A stretch of DNA of 64,000 bases from the NCBI GenBank assembly GCA_013397115.1, contig VWZW01007171.1, forward strand, positions 1,492,661-1,556,660, written 5' to 3'. A model generated the notes under the pieces. The model searched no databases and was not told the DNA's origin. It saw nothing but the letters and a program-made list of their open reading frames with translations. Positions 1 to 14,800 of the stretch are shown here, one piece after another. The DNA comes from Edolisoma coerulescens. Its lineage: Eukaryota > Chordata > Aves > Passeriformes > Campephagidae. The position numbers and the translations under genes were made by a program. Position 1 is the stretch's first letter, and each line of letters begins with the position of its first letter.

Positions 1-2655
1 CAGCTGCTCTAAAGACATCACTGAATTTACAGGTTTACGTCAGATACAGAAAATGTCTGCTTACAGGGTAGTGAGGAATATTTGCTAAATATTAGCAGAC
101 ATAATAAAAGAAAGAATTATTTGGCAATACATTATATTGTCAGAATTTCATAAAAAGCTTAAGCTGTGCATGACAGATCTAATGACATGAACTCTGCAGC
201 TAACAACAGCACACATCACAAAACTAGTATGTATTTTAACGGTGTTTCCCAAATGATGAATTGACTGTAATATCACAAGTGAGGATCACAGTCTGTAACC
301 TAAGAAAAAAATGGGCCCATGGCTAAACCTACACTGACCCCAGCCACAGACCCAAACTCAGGTTCTCTTATGATGTTTGTGAAGCACAGGCAAGGGTCAA
401 CAGTATGGTTAAAAACCCCAAATCCAAACTGACCAACCAAAAAAAACCCCAACCCAGAGGTCTGAATAAATTCCTTCTGTATTATGATGATGCCAGGGTA
501 CTCAAGTCTAGAAGTTTTGTCGTTTCTAACAACATTCAACTTAGGAAGCATGTAAATACTCTGCTATGGCAGAATGTATCAGACTAAGGAGAAAGCTCTA
601 GGAGCTATACAAAACAATCACATTAATATAAAACCTCTACATGTGAGCAAGAAATCCCAGACACAGAGATATCCCAATCTTTGTGAAATTCTTTAAACTT
701 TATTTCCTAAGATAACAATGGAAATATTTACACTCAATACATTTTTACATCAATAACCTGATCAATGTTATTGCTATTACTTATTGATACTAGTTTTCCT
801 AACTAACTGGTTTATATTTTTAGCTGCTAGCTTATTAAACAATACTAAAATGTCAGGAACTTCAAAATGCATTGAGAAAAATACAGAAAGACTAGTAGTG
901 ACTCACAGGGTAAGTAGGTGGCTCACTATTGGATATATCACTTATAAATGCTACTTAAAACATGTGGATCATTCATCTGTTTAAAACCAAATAACGATCA
1001 ATGTTGTTAGCTAACTCTACCATCAACTTTCAAAACTAAGTGTATAATGGACTCCACTAATTATTTTTATCTTTCATACTGCAATTTCAAACTAAAATTG
1101 GATTTCCAATTAAACCCCTTTATTTATAGAATGATCCAAGCTACTTAAATTTCTTAATACAATTTTATTCTTTACGTGTTGACTTGAACATTAGATTTCA
1201 TTTCACTGCAACTGAAACAAAGTATGTTTGCAGCTAAAGGATTTGATCTCAAAATGGACAAAATGTATGAGAGAAAGTGAATTAGTTATTGAAGATAATT
1301 GCTGTGAAGGGTTCAGGATTTGGACATGAACCACCTAGTATCTGTATCCACAGTGGAAGCAGGTGGATAGGAGAAAGAACTGAAGGAAAAGTTCTGCACT
1401 TTCACAAGTCCCCTAAATTAAGAAGTACATGGCTAGATGACAAAATACAGTTGGTACATCATGAGAAAACGCTGAGTAGAGAACTATCACACAATGATTT
1501 AAACCACCAACATATAAAGTTGCTGTTGGAAAGGCATCTGTAATTCTAAGCTGCATCTTCCTCTGAAAAAGGAAATACATTACACTGTTAAGATAACATG
1601 TGGAATATCGTCTTCCAGCCTGACCAAATTAACGCCTCTGAATTTCGTTTCCGATTTAAAAGTGCTAATTTTGACTCTGGTATATCATTCAACATTGCAC
1701 AATGTGTCTTGGGTCATGCCAAAACCACACTGAATAGTCCAATTTCAAGAAAGATTACTCAAACTGCAGCAGGTGCAGCAGAAGACCATTAGGATGACCA
1801 AGAGAACAGAGTCTGCTTAGCAAAACTGAGACAGACTGGCATATTCAGACTAAGAAAAAGAAGATAGTAGTGGTTTTATATAAGCATCAGAAGCGTAAAT
1901 ACTACAAGAAGAAAAGTTGATTAAACTAGGTAACAGTACTGGGACAAGAAGAATTTTTATCCATTAGCTAGGAACAGACTTAAGAGTGAAAATGTGAAAT
2001 TTACTGGCCATGAGAAAAATGAAGAAATACCTTATTGATATAACATTCTACAAGAGTAGCAACAGCAAACACAGCTTTACATGTTTATCTATTACAGCCT
2101 ATGATGCTGTTGTGGTGACCACGACAGAGGATGAAATGTGACCTGAGGGAAATTGCTTTTTCTGTACTCCCTTATTTTTTTTTTTCTACCGAAATGACAG
2201 CTGAAATAATTAAATTCTGTAACTAAAAAACTAAATCTATATATATCTGCTACTAAAAATAACAGTGTAAATATACCCCAAGTAAAAGAAACATTGAAAT
2301 GCAAAGAAACTTTGAAGAGATTGCCAAATGATTTTAGATTTGCAAAATTAACACCACAGATTAATCCTTGTATTGGAAGAGAAGCTCAGTACAGGAAATG
2401 GGGCTTACACAATGTGCCGTATTCAATGAATAGGAATGCACTGGGTATTGAACTTCATGCACATTTGTATGCATGGTGAAAATTATTCCTATCACCTGCA
2501 TCCATAGCAAGAAGAGGGCAATTTCCTAAACTACAACACAGAAGACAAATTGGAGGTTTGACGGTAGCTGACAAAACATGAAATGATTTTTCACATTAAG
2601 CACCAGACCACTATATATCAAAACCAAGCTTTCCTTGAGGGAAGAGGTGAAAGTG

Positions 2656-2685
2656 TATCAATAGTATCACTATCAATAGTATCAC
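2656..2685. repeat. 15-bp tandem duplication
   Basis: TATCAATAGTATCAC occurs twice in direct succession. Confidence 0.95.
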
Positions 2686-4382
2686 TACATCCTTGGGTTT
2701 TTATTTCCAGTGAATATCACAAGGCTATTTTCTTTGGAAATATGGCCCCATATAAGTCAGTGTTGGACAAACACACAAGCTAGGAAAATAAAAACTACAA
2801 GCTATCAACAACTGAAATTTTTTTCTTTTTGATCTAAGAAATGGTGGCTGCCAACATCAGAACATGAGTGCAGAACCTAGATTGTCTGTACAGAGATTAC
2901 TGAATGGACTCAGTTCATAATTTTCCACTCTACACAGCCTCCTCTGATTTTACAAGATTTGTTTTATAGCAAATATTAGCTGGTCAACAGTGTCACTGAA
3001 GATCTATGGACTCAGAAGTCTAAGGAAAAAAATAGTTAAATGAATACAGCTTATTTGAGAGCAAGGTTTTGTTTCTTCTCTTAAATAAGCATGCTGAAGA
3101 TTACATCAGGAAAACATCACTCTGAAACAATTGACTGAGATAAAAATTAGAATGCTTCCAAGTTAAATGCCTAAACAACATACACTCTCAATTTCATTAT
3201 ACTAAACAAATCTTCCAATAACACTTCACTTAGCAAGCCCCTGCAGGGAATTTTTCAAGCAGTCTGCTCTGCAAAATACTACTGGTACAGTAACCACAAC
3301 AATTTCACAAAGGCTGGTAAACTGCACAGTGCGCATCCACCTTTAGAGCTGCTATCCAAACCCATAAAATCCATAAGAGAGAAAGAAATGCAGATATCCA
3401 TGTAGCTTACACGGTCCAGTAAACTCCCTCTTCCTTAAACACTAAGCAACACTGCCTTGAGGGCTGTAGGCAAATGTGAATGGCAACAAGTAGACAGAGA
3501 AACAAAGAAAGAGTTGTTTCTATCACTGTGAGAACAAGATACACCTATTAAACCGCAGTCCGCATAAGCTCTGGCGCATACTGATCACCGTGGCATATCC
3601 TAAGAATGAAAAGAACTTCAATGTGACATATATTCTATGTCTTCTTAGAGCCTGGGAAGCACCCTTGAATCTAATTTTAAAAGCTACCATGTAAAACGAA
3701 TTAGGGTAGGATACACTAAGCGAATCACTTCTGAAGGCCTCTCCTGTAACAAGCTACAAAGATGAAATGGCTTTACAGATTTACTGCCTAATAAAAGGAG
3801 AGGGAAAGTTTGAAAAATACGAAGAAACCATGAATTATCTTTTTCCAATGAAGGTGTGACTTGAAATTTTAGTTATATCACACTATTGTACTACATGTAT
3901 TTTTTATTTCTGGGTTGTATTCTCATCACACATCCTGTTACAACTGCATTACTAGAACTCCACTAACAGACTAGGTGCCAATTTAACTGCTTTACTATCT
4001 GATCTTGCTCAAAGAAAACACAATTATTTGAACACTATTACACATTAACAGCAGCACTATAATAAATGGAACTGTAATACAACAATAGAATCATGGGAAG
4101 CTGTCAAGAAAAAGGTGATCAAGTCCTTTGACTTAAATTTGGTATATTTTATTTGATAAAAATTTGTGGCTTTGTTGCATTTAGCACCATCACATACACA
4201 ATCCCTGCTGCCCTTTGAATTAATCCTGTGGGACAAATTTTGTTTTTACTGAAAAAGCTATTAAACAAAGTGTGTATAATGATTTTCTTACATTTTGAAT
4301 TGCTCTTTTAATTTATTTAATTAATAATTTCCTCAGCACTGAAGTGACATTATTGAGTATCTCAAATGTTTTTCACACTACA

Positions 4383-4418
4383 GGGAAAAAAAAAAAAAGG
4401 AAAAAAAAAGAAAAAGAA
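4383..4418. repeat. A/G-rich homopurine run
   Basis: Runs of A broken by single or double G, in the PNPLA8 intron at the left of the window. Confidence 0.85.
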
Positions 4419-7400
4419 TAGATGTAAGAAATAACACCCCACCGTGGGAAGTAAAGGGGAAAAAAATGTCACTGGTTGTAGCAGGACTGGGGAGAGGTTA
4501 ACAGCTTTCAGTGCTTCAAAAACACATTTTAAAATAAAGGAACTGACATGTGGCAATACAGCTTCTATATTGTAACAGCATGACTTGGTCTCTCTTGACT
4601 TGCAGGGTTCCTAGAGAAGCATGTTACAGGGATTAAATCCCTTTGAATGTTAATGTGTTCCTCTTTTGAACCACAGAGAATATTAATCCTACTCCCCTCA
4701 TCTACCAACAGCTGCACTGTTTTTTCCTACTTGACAGAGCGGAACCAGATAGCATGGCATGATTGACCTGAATGTAAATACTGCTGTTTGGTTTTGAACT
4801 GCTGGCTTTTTGCAGAAAACCAAACCAAGCATCAGCTCACCTGCAGCACAAATAAGTGTTCAGGCACCTGGAAATCTCTTTCTAAACAATGACATCAGAA
4901 AAATTGTAAAACTAATTTATTACCCCATTAAAAAAATGAACACATTTTACAACCCCCTTGAACACTGAGAGTACCCAGTATAGGAAATCAAACGGAAATG
5001 CTTCCAGAGAAAGGACATGGGTGTGTGTACACAAATACACATGCATATGTAACTACACAGTTATAGAAAAGCGAGTCAAAGCCAGCAGTTCAGTTCAGCC
5101 ATGACTCCACCATAGACATCTAGAGTCATACACAAAAACTTTTAAGAATTCATCTCAACCCTACATGAAACTCTCATTCAGCTACTTCATACAGTTTGTG
5201 AAAGGACTCTGATTCCAACAAAAGCTAGATAACATAAGACAATAATATGCATGATGACCCTAAAAAAATCCACTAAATTTCTATTAATCAAAACAAACAT
5301 TTTCACACATTTGAGGAGTCTTCAGTCAGATGAACTGCCAGAGTGCCTCTCATTCAGATTTAAATGTACAACTGACTGATAAGCTAATACAAAACATGGT
5401 CTCTATATAATTCTTTAAGAGTCCCAAACTTCAAAGCTAGGAAACAAATATTGTACTAACTACTCTGAATTTTCACATACATTTTCGCTACCTCTGTTCT
5501 TGGAATTGTTTAGAAATATCAACACTTCAGAGGCAAGTTATATATAAACTAATAAACTACCACAGTTTATGTTAAGAAAACAGACTATGGTGATCAATGG
5601 AAGTCGCCAATCAATGAAAAAATTCTTAAAAGACCATCTTTCTGACACTATACCACAATTTTGAAGCCTTTGGCATAAATTATTATTTACACTTAATGCA
5701 CATTGTGCTGATGCACGTTTCAAAAATCACAGTACTATCAAAAATATCTAACAATGTTATGCTTCATTTATTCAATAGTTCAAAAGCAGTTCAATCTGTT
5801 AGACAGGGTACATACAGAAAAGGGCAAGAATTTCCATATACCCTACATATATGTCACTGGCCAAGGAACTTAAAATTACACTTGCAGTGCATTTTCAGAA
5901 TAAAGATGCCTAACAAGAATCTACTATTCCCATATTTATGATACGAACTATAAGAACAAAGAGTTACCAGTATTAACATATTTTAAGAAGAAAGCTACTT
6001 TAAGAAAGAATATGACTGCATTTAGGATTCTATCTATTTTAAAATATATTTATGCGTATGTATTTCTTTCAATTCATGTTGGATAGTTCATCAGAGATAA
6101 AACTCTTGAACACCTTCCATTTTCCAATGAGGCCATTAACTCCCAGGAATATAAGGGTAACAATCTGCTACATGCAGAGAGGCTCTTTGTGCAGTGGTGG
6201 ATTTATAATCTGAGCTAGAAAGCTGCATGAAGACGGTTATGGTGCATTTGCCATGCAGTAACTTGCTAGCTGGACATCCAAGTACACCCTACACAAACCA
6301 GACAATTATAGAAACAGAGATGTGGTGAGAAAAGTGTAATATGGGGAAAGAAAAGCATGCCAGACATGAAAGATGGTTTCTAGAATTCGTGTTTAAATAT
6401 TCCTGGCTGGGTAGAAGAGATATTTTTCAGATTACATGAAAAAGCTAGAATATGAAAATTTAGCATCTAGTTCTACTACAGTAAACTGTTTTAGTACTGA
6501 GAACGTATTTAGTTCTTTATGGCTGACAAAAGTGAACTGCATCCAAAGGCCTTGCTTTCTAGTAATAAAATACATCAAACAGAGAAGAATGATGAACTTG
6601 GGAAACAGGGTTTGTAAGATCAGATGGAAGGGCTTTGTCCAAAGACTCTGGAGCAAGGAAAAAATAAAGTAGACTTCATCCCAGCCCTGTGTGTCTGAAA
6701 ATACTGGATCTAATCTCTATTGACACTAATTATACAATCTCTAGTCTGGTAAACTGGACTTAAAAGTGAACATAGATGAAATAAGTACCAGCTTTACTGC
6801 ATTTCACATGAGTCTGGAAATTCAGAAACGATGTTAAGACAAGGAATTGTGTAAAGCACTGTGTAGAAGTTAAAAATCATGTTGTTTATTCAGCTATCTT
6901 TCATGTAAAAGCACAGATCAATTTCCATGTACTTTCAATTCAAGGAAACAGGGGGTGGGAAGGTGAGAAGAGAAAGAAAACTTCTTCACATAGATTAACA
7001 CTGCCCTATTCAATCAGTAAAGGAGCAGCTTGGAACAGCTCCCTTCCTAGTATTGCTTGGCCAGATGGAAGATGAACACATTTCAGGATTTCAGGCAGTG
7101 CTTTGGCTTGGAATCTGATGTGTTACTCCACTTGTAGGTTTAAAAAACCCTCAAAACTTTTTTGCTTATTTCAGATTATAACGTTTTGAGGACAACAAGA
7201 TGGACCATACTGGGAAGGTTGTGGGGGGCAGTCAGATAAGGGAGGGAGGAGGGGGAACAAAACAAAACTAAACAAAAAGGGGAAACAATAAAATGAAAGG
7301 AATTTCAGAATCTCTTGAACCTGCCCCTCCAAGGGCATCACCCATCACCCCTTAATTTCTATAGAGCTTTTATAGAGTTGAATTATTTCATCACCTTATA

Positions 7401-8615
7401 AATGTTGAATCAAAACATGGAAATATGCTGGCTTTTTTCAGATGAAATTCAAGCTGTTTCTTTGTACCAATGCTTCTCTTTACCACCTCTTAATCTAATG
7501 AATTTTTCTGTATTTCATCTTATACTCATTTATCTGTTAGCCTTCAAACTTCAGTATTACTCAAGCACATTACAGTGATAAGGATATAACACAATCTTCC
7601 AATGGACATCATCAGAAATTCTGCATGTGATCCAGGCACATCTTATTACTCAAAATATGCTACTTTTTTTTCCAGCATTTGAGGCTAATGCCATCACATG
7701 AATTAATATGACAGAAATGTAACAGATGTTTTCACTAAACTGAAGTGATTCAGTCCTATGCTCTCTTTGTTGAAGGTCTCTGGTTCAGCCACCCTTTGTA
7801 GTCTGTTCTGCCACAGATCTGCATCAGATATTTATTAAAATAAATACTACTAGTTTTAAATTGGTATGCACTGCAAGAAGTATTCTTTGAAAATTTGGAG
7901 AACTGCAGAATAACACTGGGGCACTGGAGGACTAAAATCCTATGGTTAAAAAAACTACTAAAGAAATTAATTTGCTTTGTTCTTTACTTATCAGGGTCAC
8001 CAAGAGAGGCTGTAATACAATAAAATAGCATGCACTGTTGATAGGAGACACTGCTTTACCCTCAAGGGAATTTCTTTTGCAGTTGTCCTCTGAGTTTAAT
8101 CTTACTGCTGTGGCATCCCTTACTCTTCTTACTAGACCAGAACCAGGGTAAAGCTGAATAAGCTATCAATGGAAAGAATTAAAAAGTAGACCATAAATTG
8201 AAATTATGCACCAAGAGAAAGAACATTCAAGTGTACAACCTGGTTTTTTCACATTTTTCAATATTGTTAGATTTCTACACTACACCATCTCTTCAGTGAA
8301 ATAATGCTCAGCGAAATACCAGTTGTAAGCAGGAAGTCAGAGGAAATTTACAACTCATATAAGGTTTCCTTCCAGACAGAGAAGAAAGCAACAGCAGAAG
8401 AGCTTAGGTTTGTATTGAGAAGACTAAGATTTTTTAAGCCTTTCTAGTTCTGTAAGGGCTACAGAAGCTAAAAATATCCTTTCTTAACCCATCTGTCCTA
8501 GATCTCCTTTGTACTACCAACTTATTTGCTTAGTTTTGATTCAGAGAATCAGACCATGTTTTTTCTCAGGTGTAAAATTGGAAAAGATTTACTCAAGGAG
8601 AAGATTTCAACTTAC

Positions 8616-8810
8616 CTGATGAAGATCGCTGCCCAAAACATATTCCTGGAAGTAACCTGGTGCAGCAGATGATGCTCTAATTGCTTGCCACAGCTTATAC
8701 TGACAGCCTCCAATATAATGGGACTTAACACCAGGAAAGTGGTTGTAGTTTCTAAACACAAATGCTTTCAGTGGTGTTCCTCTGTTTACAATGGTGCTTA
8801 CTGCAGCTAC
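8616..8810 (-). other. PNPLA8: PNPLA8 coding exon 7
   Basis: A 195-bp exon, phase 0 at both ends, encoding 65 residues from VAAVSTIVNRG to EYVLGSDLHQ. The acceptor is CACTAG and the donor CAG|GTAAGT. It includes the strongly conserved IRASSAAPGYF segment. In human the next residues are DGG with the catalytic Asp; that exon is not in this window. Confidence 0.96.
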
Positions 8811-11800
8811 CTAGTGAATGAGGAGGAACAAAATTAGTTATATATGATGATGATAATAACCATAATATGTGAATGAAAGCTTCCCACCATATGAAATTCA
8901 ATTTATACATTAATGCACCTCTGGAATCTTACTAGGTTCATTATTTATTTACATTTTTATAATGTCTATCTAAATTTTAAAAAGTGAAAGTAAAACAGAA
9001 ACAAGAGACCCAAATCCCTAAAGAAAATGCTATTTTTAACCTGCAATTAATTGTTTCCACTGACTAGACTGTTTCTACGAATATCTATGATATTTAAACA
9101 AAATGCTGGTGTCAACTATATGATTTTAAAATATTTTTCCTTTAGGAATAGTATTTCATTCTCAGAAGTCTGTAACCAGCAATATAATTGTTGCTGTCGC
9201 ACCGAGGACGGGTAGAGAAACGACACATACAACAGTGCCATTAAATATGAATGTCAGAACTTTCAATCACTTTCTTTCTCTAAGAAAATGATTACTTAAT
9301 ATTGCAACTGGAGTTAAAGAATTGCAAGAAGAATATCTCCTGCACAAGAATCAAACGTAAGTCTTTCAAGGATTTTGTAAGGATACTGAAATGTCAGTAA
9401 CAGAAATCACATATGTTCATCTAAGTGAAAAGCCAAAATGGTATTTCCAGTGAAAAAAACCCCAAATATAACGGCAAAAAGAATGTATCTTACAGATACA
9501 ATCACAAGGAGAAAGTACACATAGTTACGGGTGAGTGTTAGAATGTGCAAGACCTTTAGAGGTGATGCAGCCAGCCTGGCTGGCACTGTCAGAACAACAC
9601 TCTTTAGCAGCCAAGTGGATGTTTAATTCTATCTTGTTTACTATTTTACAGAGTAGGGTGTTTTCACGAAATGTTACTCAATGGCACAGCTGATGCTGTG
9701 ATATCACTGTATGCATTTTCACTCTTCAGCTACTTAATTTAAATAATTTTATTCACTGTAAATTCATCCTTACAGAAAACAAAAGTATAACTTGAGCATT
9801 ACAATGCAAAAGCAAAACACTGCCTGATTCACACTCCATCATTTGATGGAGGAAAAGTTTCCTGCTTTTCTCAAAAGGAGGGTTTAGTTCTAAGCACAAT
9901 CAGAAGCAGTAAGAAAAATAACTTCAGAAAATTTAACAGAAAGCTTATTAAATGGATGCTTTTATTTTTGGCAATACCTATGTACACTCCATGATGCAGT
10001 CAAAGTTGCAAAGTGCTCAGCACCTTCTGGAAAAATCCATCTTGCCATGAATTTAACAGCAGCAGAGCATACAACTGTGTGTTTAACTTTGATTTTGCTG
10101 TGCCTTGTAAAGAGTGCCACCACTGACAGCACTACAAAGCGATTACTGGGAACAGCTAGTTTCAACTCTATTTATATTCACATTTTATTACTGAAGAACA
10201 TGGAAGGAAGCCAAAGATCCTGGTTCAAAGATAACTTTCAAGTCAACATAGGATAGCTTCTCTCTCAGAAAGCAACATACCACACCAGCCTTTTCATGTC
10301 CTTGTTTTAGACATGGACTAGGAACGCAGTCAGTAAGGCACATGTTTCTAAGTTTAGAAAAATGTGAATATCTTCCATTTAACAGTAAAGCATTGAATAT
10401 AGTGCTATGACACCAAAACACCTGTTAATTACAGATTGTTCTGAAATATATCCTATTATATTTCTCTTCTTTCTTCGCACCCTATCCTTCACCAAAAATA
10501 AAATACCCATGCTTTCTCATCTTTCACTCTCGTGCTGCTGTTGTAACACTCCTCCTATGACTTGGTGTCTTTTCTATTATAGGAGGAAGAGAAGAGATCT
10601 TGGAGCCTAAGAATGGGATCGGAGAAAACCAGGTACTCCAAACAACATGAGAAGAAACCCTGTCCTCTCGCAACACAGTAACGCAGATCACAGCTGACAT
10701 GACAGGATCTCCAGACACTAGAATTCTTACATGAAAAAAACAAGCTTTGCACAATCCCAAAATATTGACCCAGTATTTCTATGCTTACAAGTTTTTTAAC
10801 ATCTCTGCAATATATTCCAACTAGAAGTATTAAAAATAAGAGAAACTGATGCAGAAATTTAAGAATCTAATTAATTTTTATCCTTTAAAAGCATGGGTTA
10901 ACACATACGAAGCCTGAAGAGCACTTCAACATTCATGCTGTCTATCCAGTGTTCTTCTAGGTAGAGAATTTACTCAGAACTCTTAAAAGTACTTATGTAA
11001 TACACAATTAGTATTTACCTTAGAAAATTGTACTTACCTTTGGACATTTGGACTTTCTTGCAGTTTCAATCATAAGATTTGAGCCCATTTTTTCTCTACA
11101 AAAAAGTGTAAAAAATTGAAAATGCTCCAACAGTTCAGCATGAACAAGACGTACATTTTTATCATCCTTATTTCTGAGACCTTTGCATTTAAAAGAAGCA
11201 ATGCTTCTATTTCACTTTAATAATCAGATTTCTAGAATGGACTTCAATGGACCGAAAACCTTCTAATCTGTTGGAAATAAGTCTGAAGAGTGACTGAAGA
11301 GGTCTTAATTCAAGTTACTCAGTTCAAATATGTAACCATAAACCATTAGGATTACTCAACTACATAGTTAGACAAAATACTTTGCTACATTTAGGAATCA
11401 AAAAACCAACATCCTTACTAAGTGGTTCTACAGTAATGAAGAATTACTCTTCTGTAGTTACAGAAACAAAAGCTAAAGAGAGAAAGATGGCATTCCACAT
11501 GATTTAGAAGAAAGTTAAAACATGTATGTGTAATCTTCCGTAAAAGCAATCCAATATGCATTTACCATCCCTTTTTGAGATAAAATTTTTTACAAATCTA
11601 TTTTTATAAATCACACTAATGGTCAGCATTGTAATTTCTCATCATATCGGTATCAGGGTCAGTATGCCTGTTGCTAACTAGAAGGTAGACCTTCTGCACA
11701 ATAGAGGAGATTGGAGCAAACTACCATACTAGCCAATAATCTCACCCCACCATCTATTTCAACTTTGACTTGCTTACAATAAAGGTACAAAACTCCTACA

Positions 11801-14800
11801 GAGTGGGAGCTCACCCATAACGATTCCAAACAGGCTTTCCTTTAAATCAGCAAGCTTTATTCCTCTCCTAGAACACAGCCCACCCAAACACTGGTGGTCC
11901 ATCTGCCTTATTGTGCAATGATGGTTTTCCATATTGCCACACTTTTGAAGTAAGGATATTCCATGTGCTGTTGTTATGAGATCATCCATCTAAAGCTCAC
12001 ACCCATGACAGGAGGTAGTAGCGCTTCCACTGTTAAAAACAACACCTTTATTGACCTACTCAGGTCAAAAAATAAAACAAGCTTTCAAGGCTACCGTAGC
12101 AGCAGTCCTCCATGCAAACAGCAGACTGTATGTGCAATTAGGACAATTTGCTGCTCTTCTAGTGGATATTCATGCTTGAAGAATGGCTGTGCACATGTCC
12201 TTGACAGGGAGGAAGGGAGGGAGACAGGTTCCAGTCCTGTGATGGAAAACTCCTGCTGATGCAATTCTTGTACCAGTAGGACTGTTTTATTTTATTTTTG
12301 CATTGATTCTAGTCTCAGAACCACCAGCCAGAAGGGGAAGAGTGCCATCTGCACTCACTAACTGATTACAGAAGGAGACGAAGGCACACAGAACCATGAA
12401 GTAGGAATAAAAGGAATGAGACTGACAGAGGTGAGATATCAAAGACACCTACTGGTTTGCATCACTTTCATCTACTTCTGAAATGTCTATATTAGGTATT
12501 TTTTCCCAAACCCTGAATGCAAAGATTAAAAAAATGCCTAAGCAATATCCTCTGCTTAATTATAGGAACCATCAAACTGAGAACTATCTCATCACATCTT
12601 GTTTTTTATGAAGGCCAGAAACTGATACGTCAGAGTAGGTACAAGAAAAACTCCTATGCAACTTTAGATATTACATTCTATAGAGAAAAGTTAATATCAC
12701 CTCCACATTTATTTCAGTTCTGTTGCTAGCATTAATACTGTAATTATGTATTACATAAACGTATTTGTCCCACAGTTCAATTTTCTATTACGAAGTCACA
12801 GCAGAAGTAATGCCACAGTTTATTCACGTACTGTGTTAAAAAATAAAGTCTTCCAATTTTAATTTTATTGGAATAGTCCCCTCTTATCAAAGAAAGAAGA
12901 AACTGGTATTTCTCAAGATGCCGTACTATCTCAAATTACCTCTTTAACTTGTTTGCATTTGTTAACAATAAAGACTCCTAATGTGCGTTGTCTTTAGGTC
13001 ACTAGCTACTTTTTCCCAATCTCGCAACAGAAATATTCTCTAAAATGGGGTAACCAGGACTGTAAATAATACTTTAAATGAAACTGTAATGTGAATTAAT
13101 ACAATGGCATTATAATATTTTTTGTATTTTCAATCCCAACTGTCACACACTGAATCATCTTGTTTGACCCCATGCATACAGATGTTTCATTACACTGTGC
13201 ATGAAAACACCCAAATCACTTTTGATATTAAAGTTACTTTAAATCCTGTAAGCATTTTACATTTTTCCACTCATCGGTTATTACTTTACACATAATTTCT
13301 TTTGCCATCCTATTTTTCCATTTATCTACTTTGTGTCTGTCTGTGACCTATGTCCTCTAGACATGACCTACTTAAACGACAAGTCTCTTTCACAAACATT
13401 GCTCTTTCATTGCTTCAAGTCACTAATATTGCAACACTTTCAATAATGCTATGAAGAACATATTGCCAACCATATGCTGGAAGAAACAATCTAATGGGCT
13501 ACAGCAGTGATGCAAACACTCTGGAGAAAGAGCACTCTATGCAAAAGGCAAAATTGTAACTTTTAGCCTCTCCTAACAACAACAAAAGTACCAGGAAACT
13601 ATGACTTCTTTACCAAACCTACAGGAGAGACTTTTATACCATGTGCTGGTATGGAATGTGTTGCCCATCTAGTCACTAGAGAGCAGTGTCAATTTATATT
13701 TCAATCTGCAAAACAAATACTGAAGTACTATTACTTGTATTCCCAAACACATGCATTATCCATTTTCCTACCAAAAGAGAACATGTAATTTTTATCCTAC
13801 GCTCCATACAGTGACTGATTGCTTCTCAAGACTATAAATTCCCAACATGAGATTTTAGCTAGCTTGTGAAAACCCCTAGCTGCTCACCAAATTTCTCCAG
13901 TAGTTTCTTAAGACAGCATGCAAGAAGAAAATTGTATATGTCAACAACAGTCAAATGGAAACAGAGAAGGTGGAACTATAAGCCAAGTTCTTACAAATGC
14001 AATTCAACAGAGCATTACATAAACTGATATGTTGTAAGTAACATCTTCTGCATAATGTAAATGATTAAAACCAATCCTCAAATTGCAACTCAAGAAATAC
14101 ATAAGAGGAGTTAAAACAGACATATACAGAACATATGAAACCAATTCCCTAAAGCACTCTGAATAAAATGTCAGTTAACCAAAATTAGTCATCATTTTCT
14201 GAAATGCAATTTATAACACACCCCATGAATGCATGCAACATTAGCCTGATGAAACATCAACTTAATTATTTTCAGCAGGAATACCTTCTGACAGACAATA
14301 CCACCACTGATATCGTGGTAGGACTAAACATGTATTACATGTCTGTCCGTTGGCAATGGACTGTCTCTATTTCAAGCAAAGCTGACAAGTTACCATTCAA
14401 ACTACAAAAATGCACCCAGCACAAGTAAAGCTTTTAAATTCAAAACAAAACATAAAGCAGTTTCCCCATGCTATGACAATGTTAGACCTGACCTTCAACA
14501 TTGCTAAAAAGATATAACCTTACAATTCCCTTCTTAGCTCTAGGCTCCCACACCACAGGGAAGCCTCTAGGAATCCCTTCAACAAGATGCTGTGCAGACA
14601 TAGCATCTCCCTTCAACATCGCAGGTCACCAAGAAGTCATTTGTTGATCAGCACATTTAATTTTTAATTTACTCTATGGATAATATATTAATTGCCTGCT
14701 TTTGCCTATTGCACAGGAGTAGAGTTCTTTACCTCCTTCATGTGCTACATGTAGCTGCGAAAAACAATAGTATTTTAATTAAAGGCATGTAAAATACTTT

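Larger units (their letters stand above)
1..8615 (-). other. PNPLA8 intron downstream of coding exon 7 (runs off left edge)
   Basis: AT-rich, unique-looking DNA. I searched for the next PNPLA8 exon by looking for the reverse complement of an Asp-Gly-Gly start and for conserved downstream peptides, and saw none. There is a 15-bp unit in two tandem copies at 2,656-2,685 and a purine run at 4,383-4,418. The short open frames here show no recognisable protein. Confidence 0.7.
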
